From Gemmataceae bacterium (GTDB taxonomy: Bacteria > Planctomycetota > Planctomycetia > Gemmatales > Gemmataceae), in contig SIAL01000045.1 in assembly GCA_009691815.1 (NCBI GenBank), positions 1 to 13,455 of the forward strand: a stretch of 13,455 bases of DNA, read 5' to 3'. How positions within the stretch are numbered: the stretch's first letter is position 1; each line of letters begins with the position of its first letter. The translations under genes and the position numbers were made by a program. The notes under the pieces were generated by a model, which was not told the DNA's origin, did not search any database, and was given only the letters and a program-made list of their open reading frames with translations. Of this stretch, positions 1 to 7,026 are shown in pieces.

Positions 1-2
1 TT

Positions 3-56
3 GTCGGAGGTGATGCGATTTTCGACGCCTACGGCGTGAACCGCATTTGGAACTGA
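3..56 (+). CDS. C-terminal end of an upstream gene (partial)
   Basis: An open frame enters from the left edge and ends at a TGA at 54-56. The visible tail is 17 residues, ending DAYGVNRIWN. A second frame (frame 1) is also open until a TGA at 37-39, so the choice rests on the protein-like composition of the tail and cannot be proven from so little. No function can be assigned. It would be the gene preceding the long gene-free stretch, read towards it. Confidence 0.4.
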   Translation, partial: VGGDAIFDAYGVNRIWN

Positions 57-148
57 TCCGAGAACCCCATGAGCATCGGCCAACCCGAACGAGAAACGCA
101 ACATAGGCTGGCCACCTGGACCACAAAACAGCCCCATGAATTGTCCAA

Positions 149-174
149 AGTAGTAGGCACACTCCGGGTGCCGT
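149..174. repeat. Planctomycete-type intergenic palindrome (REP-like)
   Basis: The sequence reads AGTAGTAGGCAC, then ACTCCGGGTGCCGT. Bases 156-162 can pair with 166-172 around a TCC loop: seven positions with one A/G mismatch at 161/167. Reading the plus strand as protein gives VVGTLRVP. I recall that string, and its reverse-strand counterpart GTRSVPTT, from many small hypothetical proteins annotated in planctomycete genomes, which suggests a dispersed palindromic repeat. The fold is visible in the sequence; the family link is from memory and unchecked. Confidence 0.55.
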
Positions 175-423
175 TGTATTTCTATCCCTATTTGCATTCA
201 TTCTCGGTAAACAAAAATCCTGAAAAACGGCATTGGGTCCGCGCCCCTTTTTATGCCATAGTAGATCCTATATGGGTTCATCCAATTGGTATGTTTAGCA
301 CATAGCAAAATATACCAGATACAATATTATTAATGGCAATTATTCAATGAACAATAACCATCGGATCCATTTGATACCAATAGATTACAAAAAACAACCA
401 AAAACCGTCTCGGATTGGCCTCC

Positions 424-566
424 TATCGACATGAGTCGACAGCCTATCGACAGGAATCGACATCCCATTTCTTCCTTTTGGTGGCTACTTCCAGCCGCCT
501 AAAACCGCCACGGGGGTCGACAGCTATCGACAGGAGTCGACATCCAATCGACAGGAGTCAACAGCC
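424..566. repeat. Two blocks of 21-bp tandem repeats built on TCGACA
   Basis: Four 21-bp units lie at 424-444, 445-465, 525-545 and 546-566, with an extra half unit at 514-524. Each unit has two similar halves, TATCGACAGGA and GTCGACATCC in near-consensus form. TCGACA therefore recurs at 426, 436, 447, 457 and again at 517, 527, 537, 548, with a one-base variant at 558. Steps are 10 or 11 bases, about one helical turn. The stretches 433-465 and 514-545 align with one gap and two substitutions, so the second block looks like a copy of the first. The blocks are in different reading frames, which argues against coding. Confidence 0.85.
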
Positions 567-626
567 CTTTTTTCGCTTGGGAATAGGGCTCCTTCTACAA
601 TAAATCGGGGAGGCTCGAAAAGAGCG

Positions 627-645
627 TTATCGTCAAAGACGATAA
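627..645. promoter_or_regulatory. Perfect 8-bp inverted repeat in the leader of the exonuclease gene
   Basis: TTATCGTC, AAA, GACGATAA forms a perfect 8-bp stem with a three-base loop and ends 21 bases before the exonuclease start. It could be an operator (two half-sites 11 bases apart) or a leader hairpin. There is no T run after it, so it is unlikely to be a terminator. The half-site GACGATAA recurs in the tandem repeat at 3616-3623; this may be chance. Confidence 0.5.
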
Positions 646-666
646 GCCAACAGGGTTCAACTACGC

Positions 667-1284
667 ATGGAAAAAATCGCTGTCATCGACTTTGAAACAA
701 CGGGAATGTCGCCCAATATGGGGGACCGGGTTACCGAGGTGGCGGTCGTTCTCGTAGAAGGCGGGAAGATCGTGGACCATTACCAAAGCCTGATCAATGC
801 CAAGGTGCACATCCCCTACTTTATCGAAGAATTAACGGGCATCACCAATGCCATGATTCAATCGGCACCGCCCCCCGCCAAGGTATTGCCGGCGTTGATG
901 GAGTTTATTGGCGACTTGCCTTTAGTGGCCCACAATGCCTCCTTCGATAGCAAGTTTTTGGATGCGGAATTGGCCCGTATTAAGCAAGAACGCCGTCAGG
1001 AATTTGCCTGTTCCATGTTACTGGCCAGGCGGTTGTATCCGGTTGCCCCCAACCACAAGTTGGGTTCGCTAGTAAAGCATTTGAGCCTACCCGATTCCGA
1101 ACGGCATCACCGGGCCTTGGCGGATGCGCGCATGACGGCCCATCTGATGTTGAAGCTTGTTTCCGAAATAAAAGACAAATATGGTCTGACAATGGTTTCG
1201 CACAAAATGTTACGGGCGATCCAGAAGGCACCCAAGGCAAAGATCCAAATCTGTATTGAGAAAGCGTTAAAGTCGGGCAAATGA
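667..1284 (+). CDS. DnaQ-family 3'-5' exonuclease (DNA polymerase III epsilon-like)
   Basis: A 205-residue DEDDh exonuclease of the DnaQ/epsilon superfamily. Exo I is DFETTG (D8, E10), Exo II is HNASFD (D94) and Exo III is HRALADA (H148, D153), so all five catalytic and metal-binding residues are present. Such enzymes remove nucleotides from 3' ends of DNA or RNA. In replicative epsilon the domain is followed by a polymerase-binding tail; here the fold ends near residue 170 and leaves only a basic tail of about 35 residues with no recognisable partner domain. It could be a proofreading subunit or a separate repair nuclease. The ATG at 667 has only a weak AGGG at 652-655. The gene stands alone, preceded by the inverted repeat at 627-645 and converging on the polyketide synthase gene. 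Confidence 0.9.
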   Translation: MEKIAVIDFETTGMSPNMGDRVTEVAVVLVEGGKIVDHYQSLINAKVHIPYFIEELTGITNAMIQSAPPPAKVLPALMEFIGDLPLVAHNASFDSKFLDAELARIKQERRQEFACSMLLARRLYPVAPNHKLGSLVKHLSLPDSERHHRALADARMTAHLMLKLVSEIKDKYGLTMVSHKMLRAIQKAPKAKIQICIEKALKSGK

Positions 1285-1336
1285 GCCTATGTCGGTCCTT
1301 GGAATACAACCCTTGCTGTTTTGAAATCAAACCCAT

Positions 1337-1360
1337 CCCTTTGGGAGCGATCCCAAGGGG
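1337..1360. terminator. Bidirectional hairpin terminator between convergent genes
   Basis: CCCTTTGGGA and TCCCAAGGGG form a 10-bp stem (one T-G wobble at 1340/1357) closed by a GCGA tetraloop, which is of the stable GNRA type. It sits between the stop of the exonuclease (1284) and the stop of the polyketide synthase (1403, minus strand), where both transcripts must end. T runs are poor on both sides (CTTTC on plus), so termination may be weak or assisted. Confidence 0.65.
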
Positions 1361-1402
1361 CTTTCAATAGTCCGGTTAAAGGAAACCAAGGAACAGTTGG
1401 GT

Positions 1403-2515
1403 TTAGCGAAAGAGGGCGGCTTCGATGGCGATACCCGGGCCAAAACCCAGCGCCACAATCGGCATGGGTTGTTGTCGCCTTAGCATCCTTTGCAGGATGA
1501 ACATCACGGTGGGAGAGGAGATGTTGCCGACCTTGGCAAGGATGGTGCGCGAATCTTCCAAACCATTTTGACCTAGATTCAAAGCCTCTTCCACCGCGTC
1601 GAGAATCCTAGGGCCGCCAGGATGCACCGCCCACGCCTTAATATCGGCGGGGGTAAGGCCATGTTCCGCAAGGAAGCCGGTGATCCAACCGGGAAGGGTC
1701 CGGCGAACAAGGGCCGGAATGCGCGGCGAAAGGGTCATCGTAAACCCGTTGTCCCCGACCTTCCAGGTCATCAAATCGGTGGAGTTGGGAACGATGCACG
1801 AGGCGGACCCGGCAAGGCGCAGCCCCGTGGAAGGTTCCGCCGGGTGCCCAACGCTTTGGCGCAAAACCATGGCGGCCGCCCCATCGCCAAACAGGGCGTT
1901 GGCAACGAGCTTCTCTTTTTCCCAAAGGTAATGGTTGTGAAGGCTGCAATGTTCGCCCGCCACCATGAGCACGGGTTCCCCGGGACAAAGGCTAGCCAAA
2001 CCGTGCGCCGCCCGAATGCCATTTAAAGCGCCATGGCAGCCCATGAAGCCGACATGGGTTCGCTCGACTTCGGGGGAAAGGGGAACTTCACGAATGAGAT
2101 GTTGGTCGACACCGGGGGAGAAAAACCCCGTGCAAGAAACGGTAATGAGCTGCCGGATGGACTTCGGGTCAACGGCGGAATCCGCAAGGGCCGATTGGGT
2201 AGCCTGCATGGCCAGTGGCCCGGCAAACTCCTCGTAATGGTCCATTCGTTCTTTGGTGGTAGGCCCCGCAGGGAAGTGTTTCCGTGGCAAAAAAGGAGAG
2301 TTGGATTCATTGGTTCCGCTGAGAATGTCTTTGACCACCTGGCCATGCACCGAGAAATGGCGTCGGCCAATGCCGCAACCCGCATAGACTTTTCCCAGCC
2401 ATTCTCGGTCTTCCCCATCCGGCCCAAGGATGGTTTGAGCAATGGTAAGCGCATCCTCCTGGGAGACAAGTGTTTGCGGAACTGCGGAACCGATCGAAAG
2501 TACATCCAAAGCCAT
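1403..2515 (-). CDS. Type III polyketide synthase (chalcone/stilbene synthase family)
   Basis: A 370-residue ketosynthase-like enzyme of the usual length for the family. Type III PKSs load a CoA-linked starter on a cysteine, extend it with malonyl-CoA and cyclise it, often to resorcinols, pyrones or phloroglucinols. The catalytic triad is visible: C160 in GFMGCHGAL, H298 in AWAVHPGG and N331 in GNISSPTV. The conserved GFGPG loop is at 357-361 and an FGDGAAAM segment at 209-216. Starter preference cannot be read by eye. The start is supported by GAGGAGGA (minus strand, plus-strand positions 2525-2532), 9 bases before the ATG. It is divergent from the SDR gene. Many bacterial type III PKSs make alkylresorcinol-like membrane lipids; whether this one does is inference. 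Confidence 0.95.
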   Translation of the reverse strand: MALDVLSIGSAVPQTLVSQEDALTIAQTILGPDGEDREWLGKVYAGCGIGRRHFSVHGQVVKDILSGTNESNSPFLPRKHFPAGPTTKERMDHYEEFAGPLAMQATQSALADSAVDPKSIRQLITVSCTGFFSPGVDQHLIREVPLSPEVERTHVGFMGCHGALNGIRAAHGLASLCPGEPVLMVAGEHCSLHNHYLWEKEKLVANALFGDGAAAMVLRQSVGHPAEPSTGLRLAGSASCIVPNSTDLMTWKVGDNGFTMTLSPRIPALVRRTLPGWITGFLAEHGLTPADIKAWAVHPGGPRILDAVEEALNLGQNGLEDSRTILAKVGNISSPTVMFILQRMLRRQQPMPIVALGFGPGIAIEAALFR

Positions 2516-2780
2516 GGAACAAAATCCTCCTCAACCCATTGGACCAGTAATTTTAGGGAACCGTGCGCTTCTTTAATGAGAAACGGGCAGAATTCAGAAA
2601 ATGGGGCAGGCCAATGAGGGATTTTGCGATTGTGGGGGTTGTTTGGGCTGGAAAGTCGGCAATTCAGGGAAGGATGGGGCATTTTTGACGGTTCTTGGCC
2701 GGGGGGAAGGGATGATTAGGGAGTATTAGTACCCTTGCCCTGTGCCGGGTTAGAAGTCTGCTTTGGTTAAAGGATGGGCT
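2516..2780. promoter_or_regulatory. Divergent intergenic region between PKS and SDR genes
   Basis: 265 bases separate the start codons of the minus-strand PKS and plus-strand SDR genes, so promoters for both must lie here. I see good ribosome binding sites at both ends, but no convincing -35/-10 pair and no clear operator palindrome. Open frames crossing it are shadows that extend into the PKS gene. Confidence 0.6.
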
Positions 2781-3587
2781 ATGGCAAGAACTCTTAAAGG
2801 AAAACGGATCCTCCTGACCGGAGCGTCGACGGGAATTGGCCGGGAATTGGCCCGCATGTTAGGGGCCAAGGGAGCCAAACTGGCCCTAGTTGCTCGACAG
2901 GTCGACAAATTAAAAGAGGCGGCGGACGAGGTTCGCCAAGCCGGTGGCGAGGCGGTTGTCATACCGGGAGATTTAACAGATCCGCTCACCCCATCGAAAG
3001 TTATGGATGAATCGGTAAAGGCGCTGGGTGGGCTGGATGTCCTTCTAAACAATGCGGGCGTGGGGACATGGAATCATTTTGCGGATGGAACCGAGGAACA
3101 CCTGCGCCAAGTGTTTGAGGTCAATTTTTTTGCCATCTCGGAGTTGATGCGGTTGGCGGTGAAGCCTCTGATTCAGGGCAACCAACCGGCGATATTAAAC
3201 ATTGCGTCGATGACCGGGCGGCGGGGAATGCCCGCCTTCAGCGAATATTCGGCCAGCAAACATGCCTTGGTGGGGTTGACCGAGGCTCTGCGAGGTGAAT
3301 ACCACCGTTTTGGGATCAGCGTGTTGCTGGTGTTACCCGGCTTGACCCAATCGGATTTTTTCAAAAATGTATTGGCCAGCAAGGGCAAAGCGCAGCTTCC
3401 CATGGAAAAAGCCCTGACCCCCAGCCAGACCGCGGCAGCTGTGGTTAAAGCTCTGGAAAACGATACTCGGGAGACTTGGGTGGGGGGCGAAGCCAAGCGA
3501 ATTTTGTGGCTAAACCGCTTCTTTCCGGGGTGGTTGGATAGGAAAATTGCCAAAACCGTGGTAAACCTGTGGGCCAAAACAGCTTAG
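2781..3587 (+). CDS. Short-chain dehydrogenase/reductase (classical SDR)
   Basis: A 268-residue NAD(P)-dependent oxidoreductase with a Rossmann fold. Visible motifs are TGASTGIG (13-20, cofactor binding), NNAG (90-93), N115, S143 in IASMTG, and YSASK with Y156 and K160, so the full catalytic tetrad is present. The basic residue R39 after the second strand (LALVAR) favours NADP(H), though weakly. The C-terminal RFFPGWLDR segment resembles the membrane-associated tail of DltE/DHRS7-like SDRs. A TTG at 2763 would add six residues, but the ATG at 2781 has AAGGA at 2770-2774, six bases away, and is preferred. It is divergent from the type III PKS and followed by an asparagine synthetase, so reduction of a ketone in a polyketide or lipid is plausible but unproven. 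Confidence 0.9.
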   Translation: MARTLKGKRILLTGASTGIGRELARMLGAKGAKLALVARQVDKLKEAADEVRQAGGEAVVIPGDLTDPLTPSKVMDESVKALGGLDVLLNNAGVGTWNHFADGTEEHLRQVFEVNFFAISELMRLAVKPLIQGNQPAILNIASMTGRRGMPAFSEYSASKHALVGLTEALRGEYHRFGISVLLVLPGLTQSDFFKNVLASKGKAQLPMEKALTPSQTAAAVVKALENDTRETWVGGEAKRILWLNRFFPGWLDRKIAKTVVNLWAKTA

Positions 3588-3589
3588 AA

Positions 3590-3623
3590 TGGCTGATTGG
3601 CGATAATGGCTGATTGACGATAA
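3590..3623. repeat. Tandem 17-bp direct repeat
   Basis: TGGCTGATTGGCGATAA (3590-3606) is followed directly by a second copy (3607-3623) with one change, G to A. It starts two bases after the SDR stop codon, in the leader of the asparagine synthetase gene. A tandem binding site or a simple slippage duplication are both possible. Confidence 0.85.
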
Positions 3624-3625
3624 TG

Positions 3626-3676
3626 TTGGTCCCGGCACATTTGCCCGTTGGATGAGTGAGCCGAGCTTGGGACCAA
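3626..3676 (+). promoter_or_regulatory. Leader hairpin before the asparagine synthetase gene
   Basis: TTGGTCCC (3626-3633) and GGGACCAA (3669-3676) are perfect 8-base complements. A further GGC/GCC pair inside (3634-3636 with 3660-3662) is offset by a six-base bulge. The 3' arm overlaps the first bases of AAGGAG (3675-3680). Because purine-rich AAGGGA and GAGG also follow at 3681-3691, closer to the start, the fold might influence translation or simply end SDR transcripts. There is no T run. Confidence 0.45.
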
Positions 3677-3695
3677 GGAGAAGGGACGAGGCATA

Positions 3696-5714
3696 ATGTG
3701 TGGAATTGCGGGGATGGTGGACCTTAGCGGGAATCGGCGTGAACCCAATCCGGCGGTGATTCGGGCGATGGCGGATGTCATGTTTCATCGCGGCCCGGAT
3801 GAAGATGGCTATCTCATTCGGCGGGGAATTGGGTTTGCCAACCGCCGTTTGAGCATTGTGGGGCTGGCGGATGGCAAGCAACCGATCGGCAACGAAACAG
3901 GCTCGGTGGAATGCGTCTTTAATGGCGAATTCTTTGACTATCCCGAGCGCAAGAGGGAGCTGATGTCCCATGGGCATACTTTCAAAACGCACTGTGACAC
4001 CGAACTGATCCCGCACACCTACGAAGAAAAAGGGGACAAACTCACCGATGGCCTTCGGGGCCAATTCGCTTTCGCGCTGGTGGATCATCACCGTGGCCGC
4101 GTGATCATTGCCCGGGATCGATTTGGCATCTGCCCCCTTTATTGGACCAAAGTCCGCGATGATGGTGGGGAGTGGTTGTTGTTTGGTTCGGAAATTAAAT
4201 CTTTGTTGGCTTCGGGAATGGTGAAAGCCAAGCCCGACCACAAGGGACTGGCTGTTCTATTCACCTGCTTTGGGGTGCCAGGGCCAAGGACCTGCTTTGA
4301 GGGGATTTCGCTTTTACCTCCCGGCCACAAGATCACCATCGACCTTGGGGGCGGGGGCCTTGCCGCCAATATGCAGGAGACGGCCTACTATCGCCTCGAT
4401 TTTCCCACGATGGGAAATGAGCGCCGGGGTGCGGATGCGGCCCTTGCCAATGAGTTTGAGGAGAAGCTGCTCGGGTCGGTGAAAAGGCGCCTCCATGCCG
4501 ATGTTCCGGTGGTGAGCTACCTTTCCGGCGGGGTGGATTCCGGAATCGTCGTCGCCATGGCCAGCAAAGTATTGGGCCGCGCCATCCCCGCCTTTACCAT
4601 TGCCATCCAAGACCCCAAACTAGACGAAACTTCGGATGCGCTGGTTGCCGCAAGGCATGTCGGGGCTCATCCAATCTCGGTGAAATTTGGCAAGGCGGAA
4701 ATCCAGGCGACCTATCCGGAATTGATTCAGGCCGCCGAATCCCCGGTGATCGACACCTCCTGTGGGGCGTTGCTTTTGCTGGCAAGGGCGGTCCGGCAAA
4801 ATGGGTACAAAGTCGCCCTTACAGGCGAAGGCTCCGACGAGTGGATGGCGGGGTATCCGTGGCACAAGGCCAATCGCGTCTTGAACCGGTTAAACCTCCC
4901 CTTCCTCCCCTTGGGCAGGGTGGCCCGCAAGCTGATTCACTCGTATTGGGGGGCTCCCAAGGTTCCACAAGACATCATCGAGCGATCCATCTCCGCCGCG
5001 GGCGGTTACAATGGCTGGCACGACATCTATGGTCTGAATCAATACAACCGGTTCCGGTTCTTCTCGGAGGATATGCACCGTCGAGTTGGGGACTTTGTCC
5101 CCTTCGAGGACTTCAACCTGCCCACGGAAGAGATGAAGAAGTGGCATCCTTTGCATCGTGAGCTTTATATCAGTGGCCGTTGTCATCTGCCGGGCCTGTT
5201 GCTCAACGCCAAAGGCGACCGAGTGGCCATGCACAGTTCGGTGGAGACGCGCTATCCGTTTTTGGACGAAGAGGTCTTTGAGTTCCTTGCTTCGGTACAC
5301 CCCGATCACAAGTTTAAGGGACTGGGGGAAAAACATATCCTTCGGCTCGTGGCGGAAAAATACCTGCCCAAGGAGTGTGCTTGGAGGCGCAAGGCAATGT
5401 TCCGCGCACCTTTTGACAGTTTTGAAATCAATGAACAGAGCGAGCCTTACATCAACCAACTCTTAAGCGATGAATCGGTGGAGAGGGCGGGATATTTCCA
5501 ACCCAACGCCATCCGGTATTGGCGTGACCGAGCTAAAGCGTATCGGCAAAATGCACCGATTAGGACAACTTTAGAGATGGGGCTGGTTGGGGTGCTGGCG
5601 ACGCAGTTGTGGCACCATTTGTACATTGATCCCAATCTTTGCGAATTGCCGGATTGGAAAAGTCTGAAACCCGATGTTCGGGTAGCTACGGTACCTTGCG
5701 AAAAGCAAAGCTAG
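3696..5714 (+). CDS. asnB: Asparagine synthase (glutamine-hydrolysing), AsnB-type
   Basis: A 672-residue two-domain enzyme. The N-terminal class II glutaminase begins MCGIAG with the nucleophile C2; R50/R51 in NRRLSI, N76 and E78 in FNGE and D101 in CDTE complete the glutamine site. The C-terminal ATP-pyrophosphatase domain has SGGVDS at 277-282 and the GEGSDE loop near 377-382. The family turns aspartate, glutamine and ATP into asparagine. It is longer than the E. coli enzyme (554) and closer to the Bacillus-type proteins, a group that includes homologues in natural-product and polysaccharide loci that amidate other carboxylates. The ATG at 3696 is fixed by the need for cysteine at position 2, with AAGGGA and GAGG just upstream. 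Its place beside PKS and SDR genes leaves open whether it is housekeeping or pathway-specific. Confidence 0.93.
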   Translation: MCGIAGMVDLSGNRREPNPAVIRAMADVMFHRGPDEDGYLIRRGIGFANRRLSIVGLADGKQPIGNETGSVECVFNGEFFDYPERKRELMSHGHTFKTHCDTELIPHTYEEKGDKLTDGLRGQFAFALVDHHRGRVIIARDRFGICPLYWTKVRDDGGEWLLFGSEIKSLLASGMVKAKPDHKGLAVLFTCFGVPGPRTCFEGISLLPPGHKITIDLGGGGLAANMQETAYYRLDFPTMGNERRGADAALANEFEEKLLGSVKRRLHADVPVVSYLSGGVDSGIVVAMASKVLGRAIPAFTIAIQDPKLDETSDALVAARHVGAHPISVKFGKAEIQATYPELIQAAESPVIDTSCGALLLLARAVRQNGYKVALTGEGSDEWMAGYPWHKANRVLNRLNLPFLPLGRVARKLIHSYWGAPKVPQDIIERSISAAGGYNGWHDIYGLNQYNRFRFFSEDMHRRVGDFVPFEDFNLPTEEMKKWHPLHRELYISGRCHLPGLLLNAKGDRVAMHSSVETRYPFLDEEVFEFLASVHPDHKFKGLGEKHILRLVAEKYLPKECAWRRKAMFRAPFDSFEINEQSEPYINQLLSDESVERAGYFQPNAIRYWRDRAKAYRQNAPIRTTLEMGLVGVLATQLWHHLYIDPNLCELPDWKSLKPDVRVATVPCEKQS

Positions 5715-5764
5715 CCAGATTTCCCATGTTATCTAAAAAGCCATAATTTCCCATCCATCATGAC

Positions 5765-5804
5765 AGGAGGGATTGGAACAAGTTTTCTTGGTCCAATCCC
5801 TCCT
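5765..5804 (+). terminator. Strong hairpin after the asparagine synthetase gene
   Basis: Bases 5765-5777 and 5792-5804 form a perfect 13-bp stem (AGGAGGGATTGGA with its complement). After one A/G mismatch it continues as CAAG/CTTG around a TTTT loop. It lies 50 bases after the stop codon. Only a loose pyrimidine run (TCCTGTTTC) follows, so it may work with assistance or protect the mRNA end. It separates the synthetase gene from the exporter genes. Confidence 0.7.
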
Positions 5805-5846
5805 TCCTGTTTCATTGATGGCGGATTGTTTGGTAAGATGATTAGT

Positions 5847-6962
5847 ATGTCATATTCCTTAACCACACTCTGGTTTGATCGTGCCCGGTATTTGCCGGGG
5901 GTCCTTGCCGTAGGTTTCAGCGCTCTGCTGATCGCTTTGCAATTTGGGCTGCTTTTGGGCCTTTTTTCCATCTCGTCTCTCCCCATTGACCATACCGACG
6001 CGGACATCTGGGTGGGCGCTCCCGAGGTGTTGGCGGTGGACTTGGGCCGACCGATCCGTGATGGGTTCTTGGCCAAGGTCGCCGTAAACCCCGAGGTCGA
6101 ACGCTGCGAGGTTTACCTTCAGGGCTTCTCCTATTGGTCCAAGCCTGATGGGGGCAACGAACTCTGCATGGTGATCGGTTGCCGTCTCGACAAAGACTCT
6201 TTGGGCCGCATTCGCGAACTGACTCCGGAAATGGCCGCTAAGCTCAGCGAGCCCGGGGCGATTGTTTGCGATGAATCGGATCTGGAACGACTTGGCATCA
6301 AAGGTGTGGGGGATACCGCCGAGGTTGCCGGCCGCCGGGTCCGGGTGGTGGGCTTGACCAAGGGGATCAAAAGTTTGGCGGGTCCGTATGTGTTTTGCAG
6401 TGTAAACACCGCAAAACCGCTCCTTCGGATCTTCCCCGAACAAATTACCTATGTATTGGCCCGGTGCAAAGATCCCAAAGATGCTCCTAAGGTTGTCCAG
6501 CGCCTTCGCGAACAGGGCGGGGTCTCCGCATTTACCGCCGATGAATTCTCTTATCGCTCGCGGATGCACTGGCTACTCAAGACCAAAGCGGGAATCGCCC
6601 TTGGGTATGCCGCGCTCCTTGGCCTTTTGGTGGGGGCGGTTGTTACCAGCCAAACCCTTTATGCGGCAACCGCCGCCTCCATGAAAGAATTTGCCGTGCT
6701 AAGGGCCATGGGGATTCCCCGTTGGCGAATGGCCGGTTTGGTGATGGCTCAAGCGAGTTGGGTGGGTGTCTTTGGGGTGCTATTTTCCATTCCCGCAGTC
6801 CATGGACTTGCGGCTTTGGCGGCCACCTTGGGCAGCGAGGTTTTGCTCCCCTGGTGGCTTCAGGTTGGGGCCTGTTCGGTAACCTTGATAATGGCGGTGG
6901 TCTCGGGCTTTGTCGCCCTCCGGTCACTCAGTCAGGTTGAACCGGCCATGCTCTTGCGTTAG
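5847..6962 (+). CDS. ABC exporter permease, FtsX/DevC-like
   Basis: A 371-residue inner-membrane permease of the MacB/FtsX superfamily. One N-terminal membrane segment (about 18-42) is followed by a 200-residue periplasmic domain, then three segments (about 248-275, 296-328 and 338-361). The stretch SQTLYAATAASMKEFAVLRAMGIP (268-291) and the closing SLSQVEPAMLLR resemble DevC-type permeases, which pair with an ATPase and a HlyD-like adaptor to export glycolipids or other amphiphiles. An earlier in-frame start at 5760 lies beside the hairpin and would add an unlikely leader; ATGs at 5838 and 5847 are both possible, and the second is chosen because it gives a typical N-terminus. Ribosome binding is weak. 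A poor -35/-10 pair (TTCATT, TAAGAT 17 bases apart) would give an almost leaderless mRNA. Confidence 0.88.
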   Translation: MSYSLTTLWFDRARYLPGVLAVGFSALLIALQFGLLLGLFSISSLPIDHTDADIWVGAPEVLAVDLGRPIRDGFLAKVAVNPEVERCEVYLQGFSYWSKPDGGNELCMVIGCRLDKDSLGRIRELTPEMAAKLSEPGAIVCDESDLERLGIKGVGDTAEVAGRRVRVVGLTKGIKSLAGPYVFCSVNTAKPLLRIFPEQITYVLARCKDPKDAPKVVQRLREQGGVSAFTADEFSYRSRMHWLLKTKAGIALGYAALLGLLVGAVVTSQTLYAATAASMKEFAVLRAMGIPRWRMAGLVMAQASWVGVFGVLFSIPAVHGLAALAATLGSEVLLPWWLQVGACSVTLIMAVVSGFVALRSLSQVEPAMLLR

Positions 6963-7015
6963 GCCTTTCAAAACAGTTGGTTTGGCCCGATTTGCTTGGC
7001 AAATTGAGGCTTCTT

Positions 7016-7020
7016 GGGAG
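7016..7020 (+). promoter_or_regulatory. Ribosome binding site fixing the ATPase start
   Basis: GGGAG six bases before the ATG at 7027. The open frame extends upstream to 6910, but that part overlaps the permease end and has no such site, so 7027 is the start. Confidence 0.7.
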
Positions 7021-7026
7021 AGTTTT

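Larger units (their letters stand above)
57..666. other. Gene-free intergenic region with several repeat structures
   Basis: About 600 bases with no convincing gene. The two open frames on the plus strand (69-305 and 415-603) are best explained as read-through of repeats. The first contains the palindromic repeat at 149-174. The second starts at a TTG and reads the 21-bp repeats in two different frames. The stretch 301-400 is strikingly AT-rich (28 of 100 bases are G or C by hand count), unlike the GC-richer genes around it. The repeats and the hairpin before the exonuclease are listed separately. No tRNA-like or protein-like sequence is seen. Confidence 0.7.

Noticed and set aside
69..305. 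78-residue open frame after the first gene
   Set aside because: It crosses the palindromic repeat and an AT-rich stretch, has no ribosome site and no recognisable domain; best seen as repeat read-through.
424..566. CRISPR array
   Set aside because: Units are directly tandem, 21 bp, with no equal-length unique spacers and no cas genes nearby.
415..603. Possible repeat protein with heptads like YRQEST
   Set aside because: It starts with TTG, has no ribosome site, and the second repeat block is read in a different frame, so the heptads are not maintained.
2023..2682. Overlapping open frames on both strands within the PKS gene and its leader
   Set aside because: The PKS frame has a complete catalytic triad; the others have no recognisable family.
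3510..4241. Long minus-strand open frame over the SDR end and asparagine synthetase start
   Set aside because: It is antisense to two strongly supported genes and shows no domain.
5760..5846. Upstream extension of the permease start
   Set aside because: It would translate the terminator-like hairpin at 5765-5804 and push the membrane segment inward.
5859..6569. Long minus-strand open frame inside the permease gene
   Set aside because: Shadow of the permease; no motif or ribosome site.
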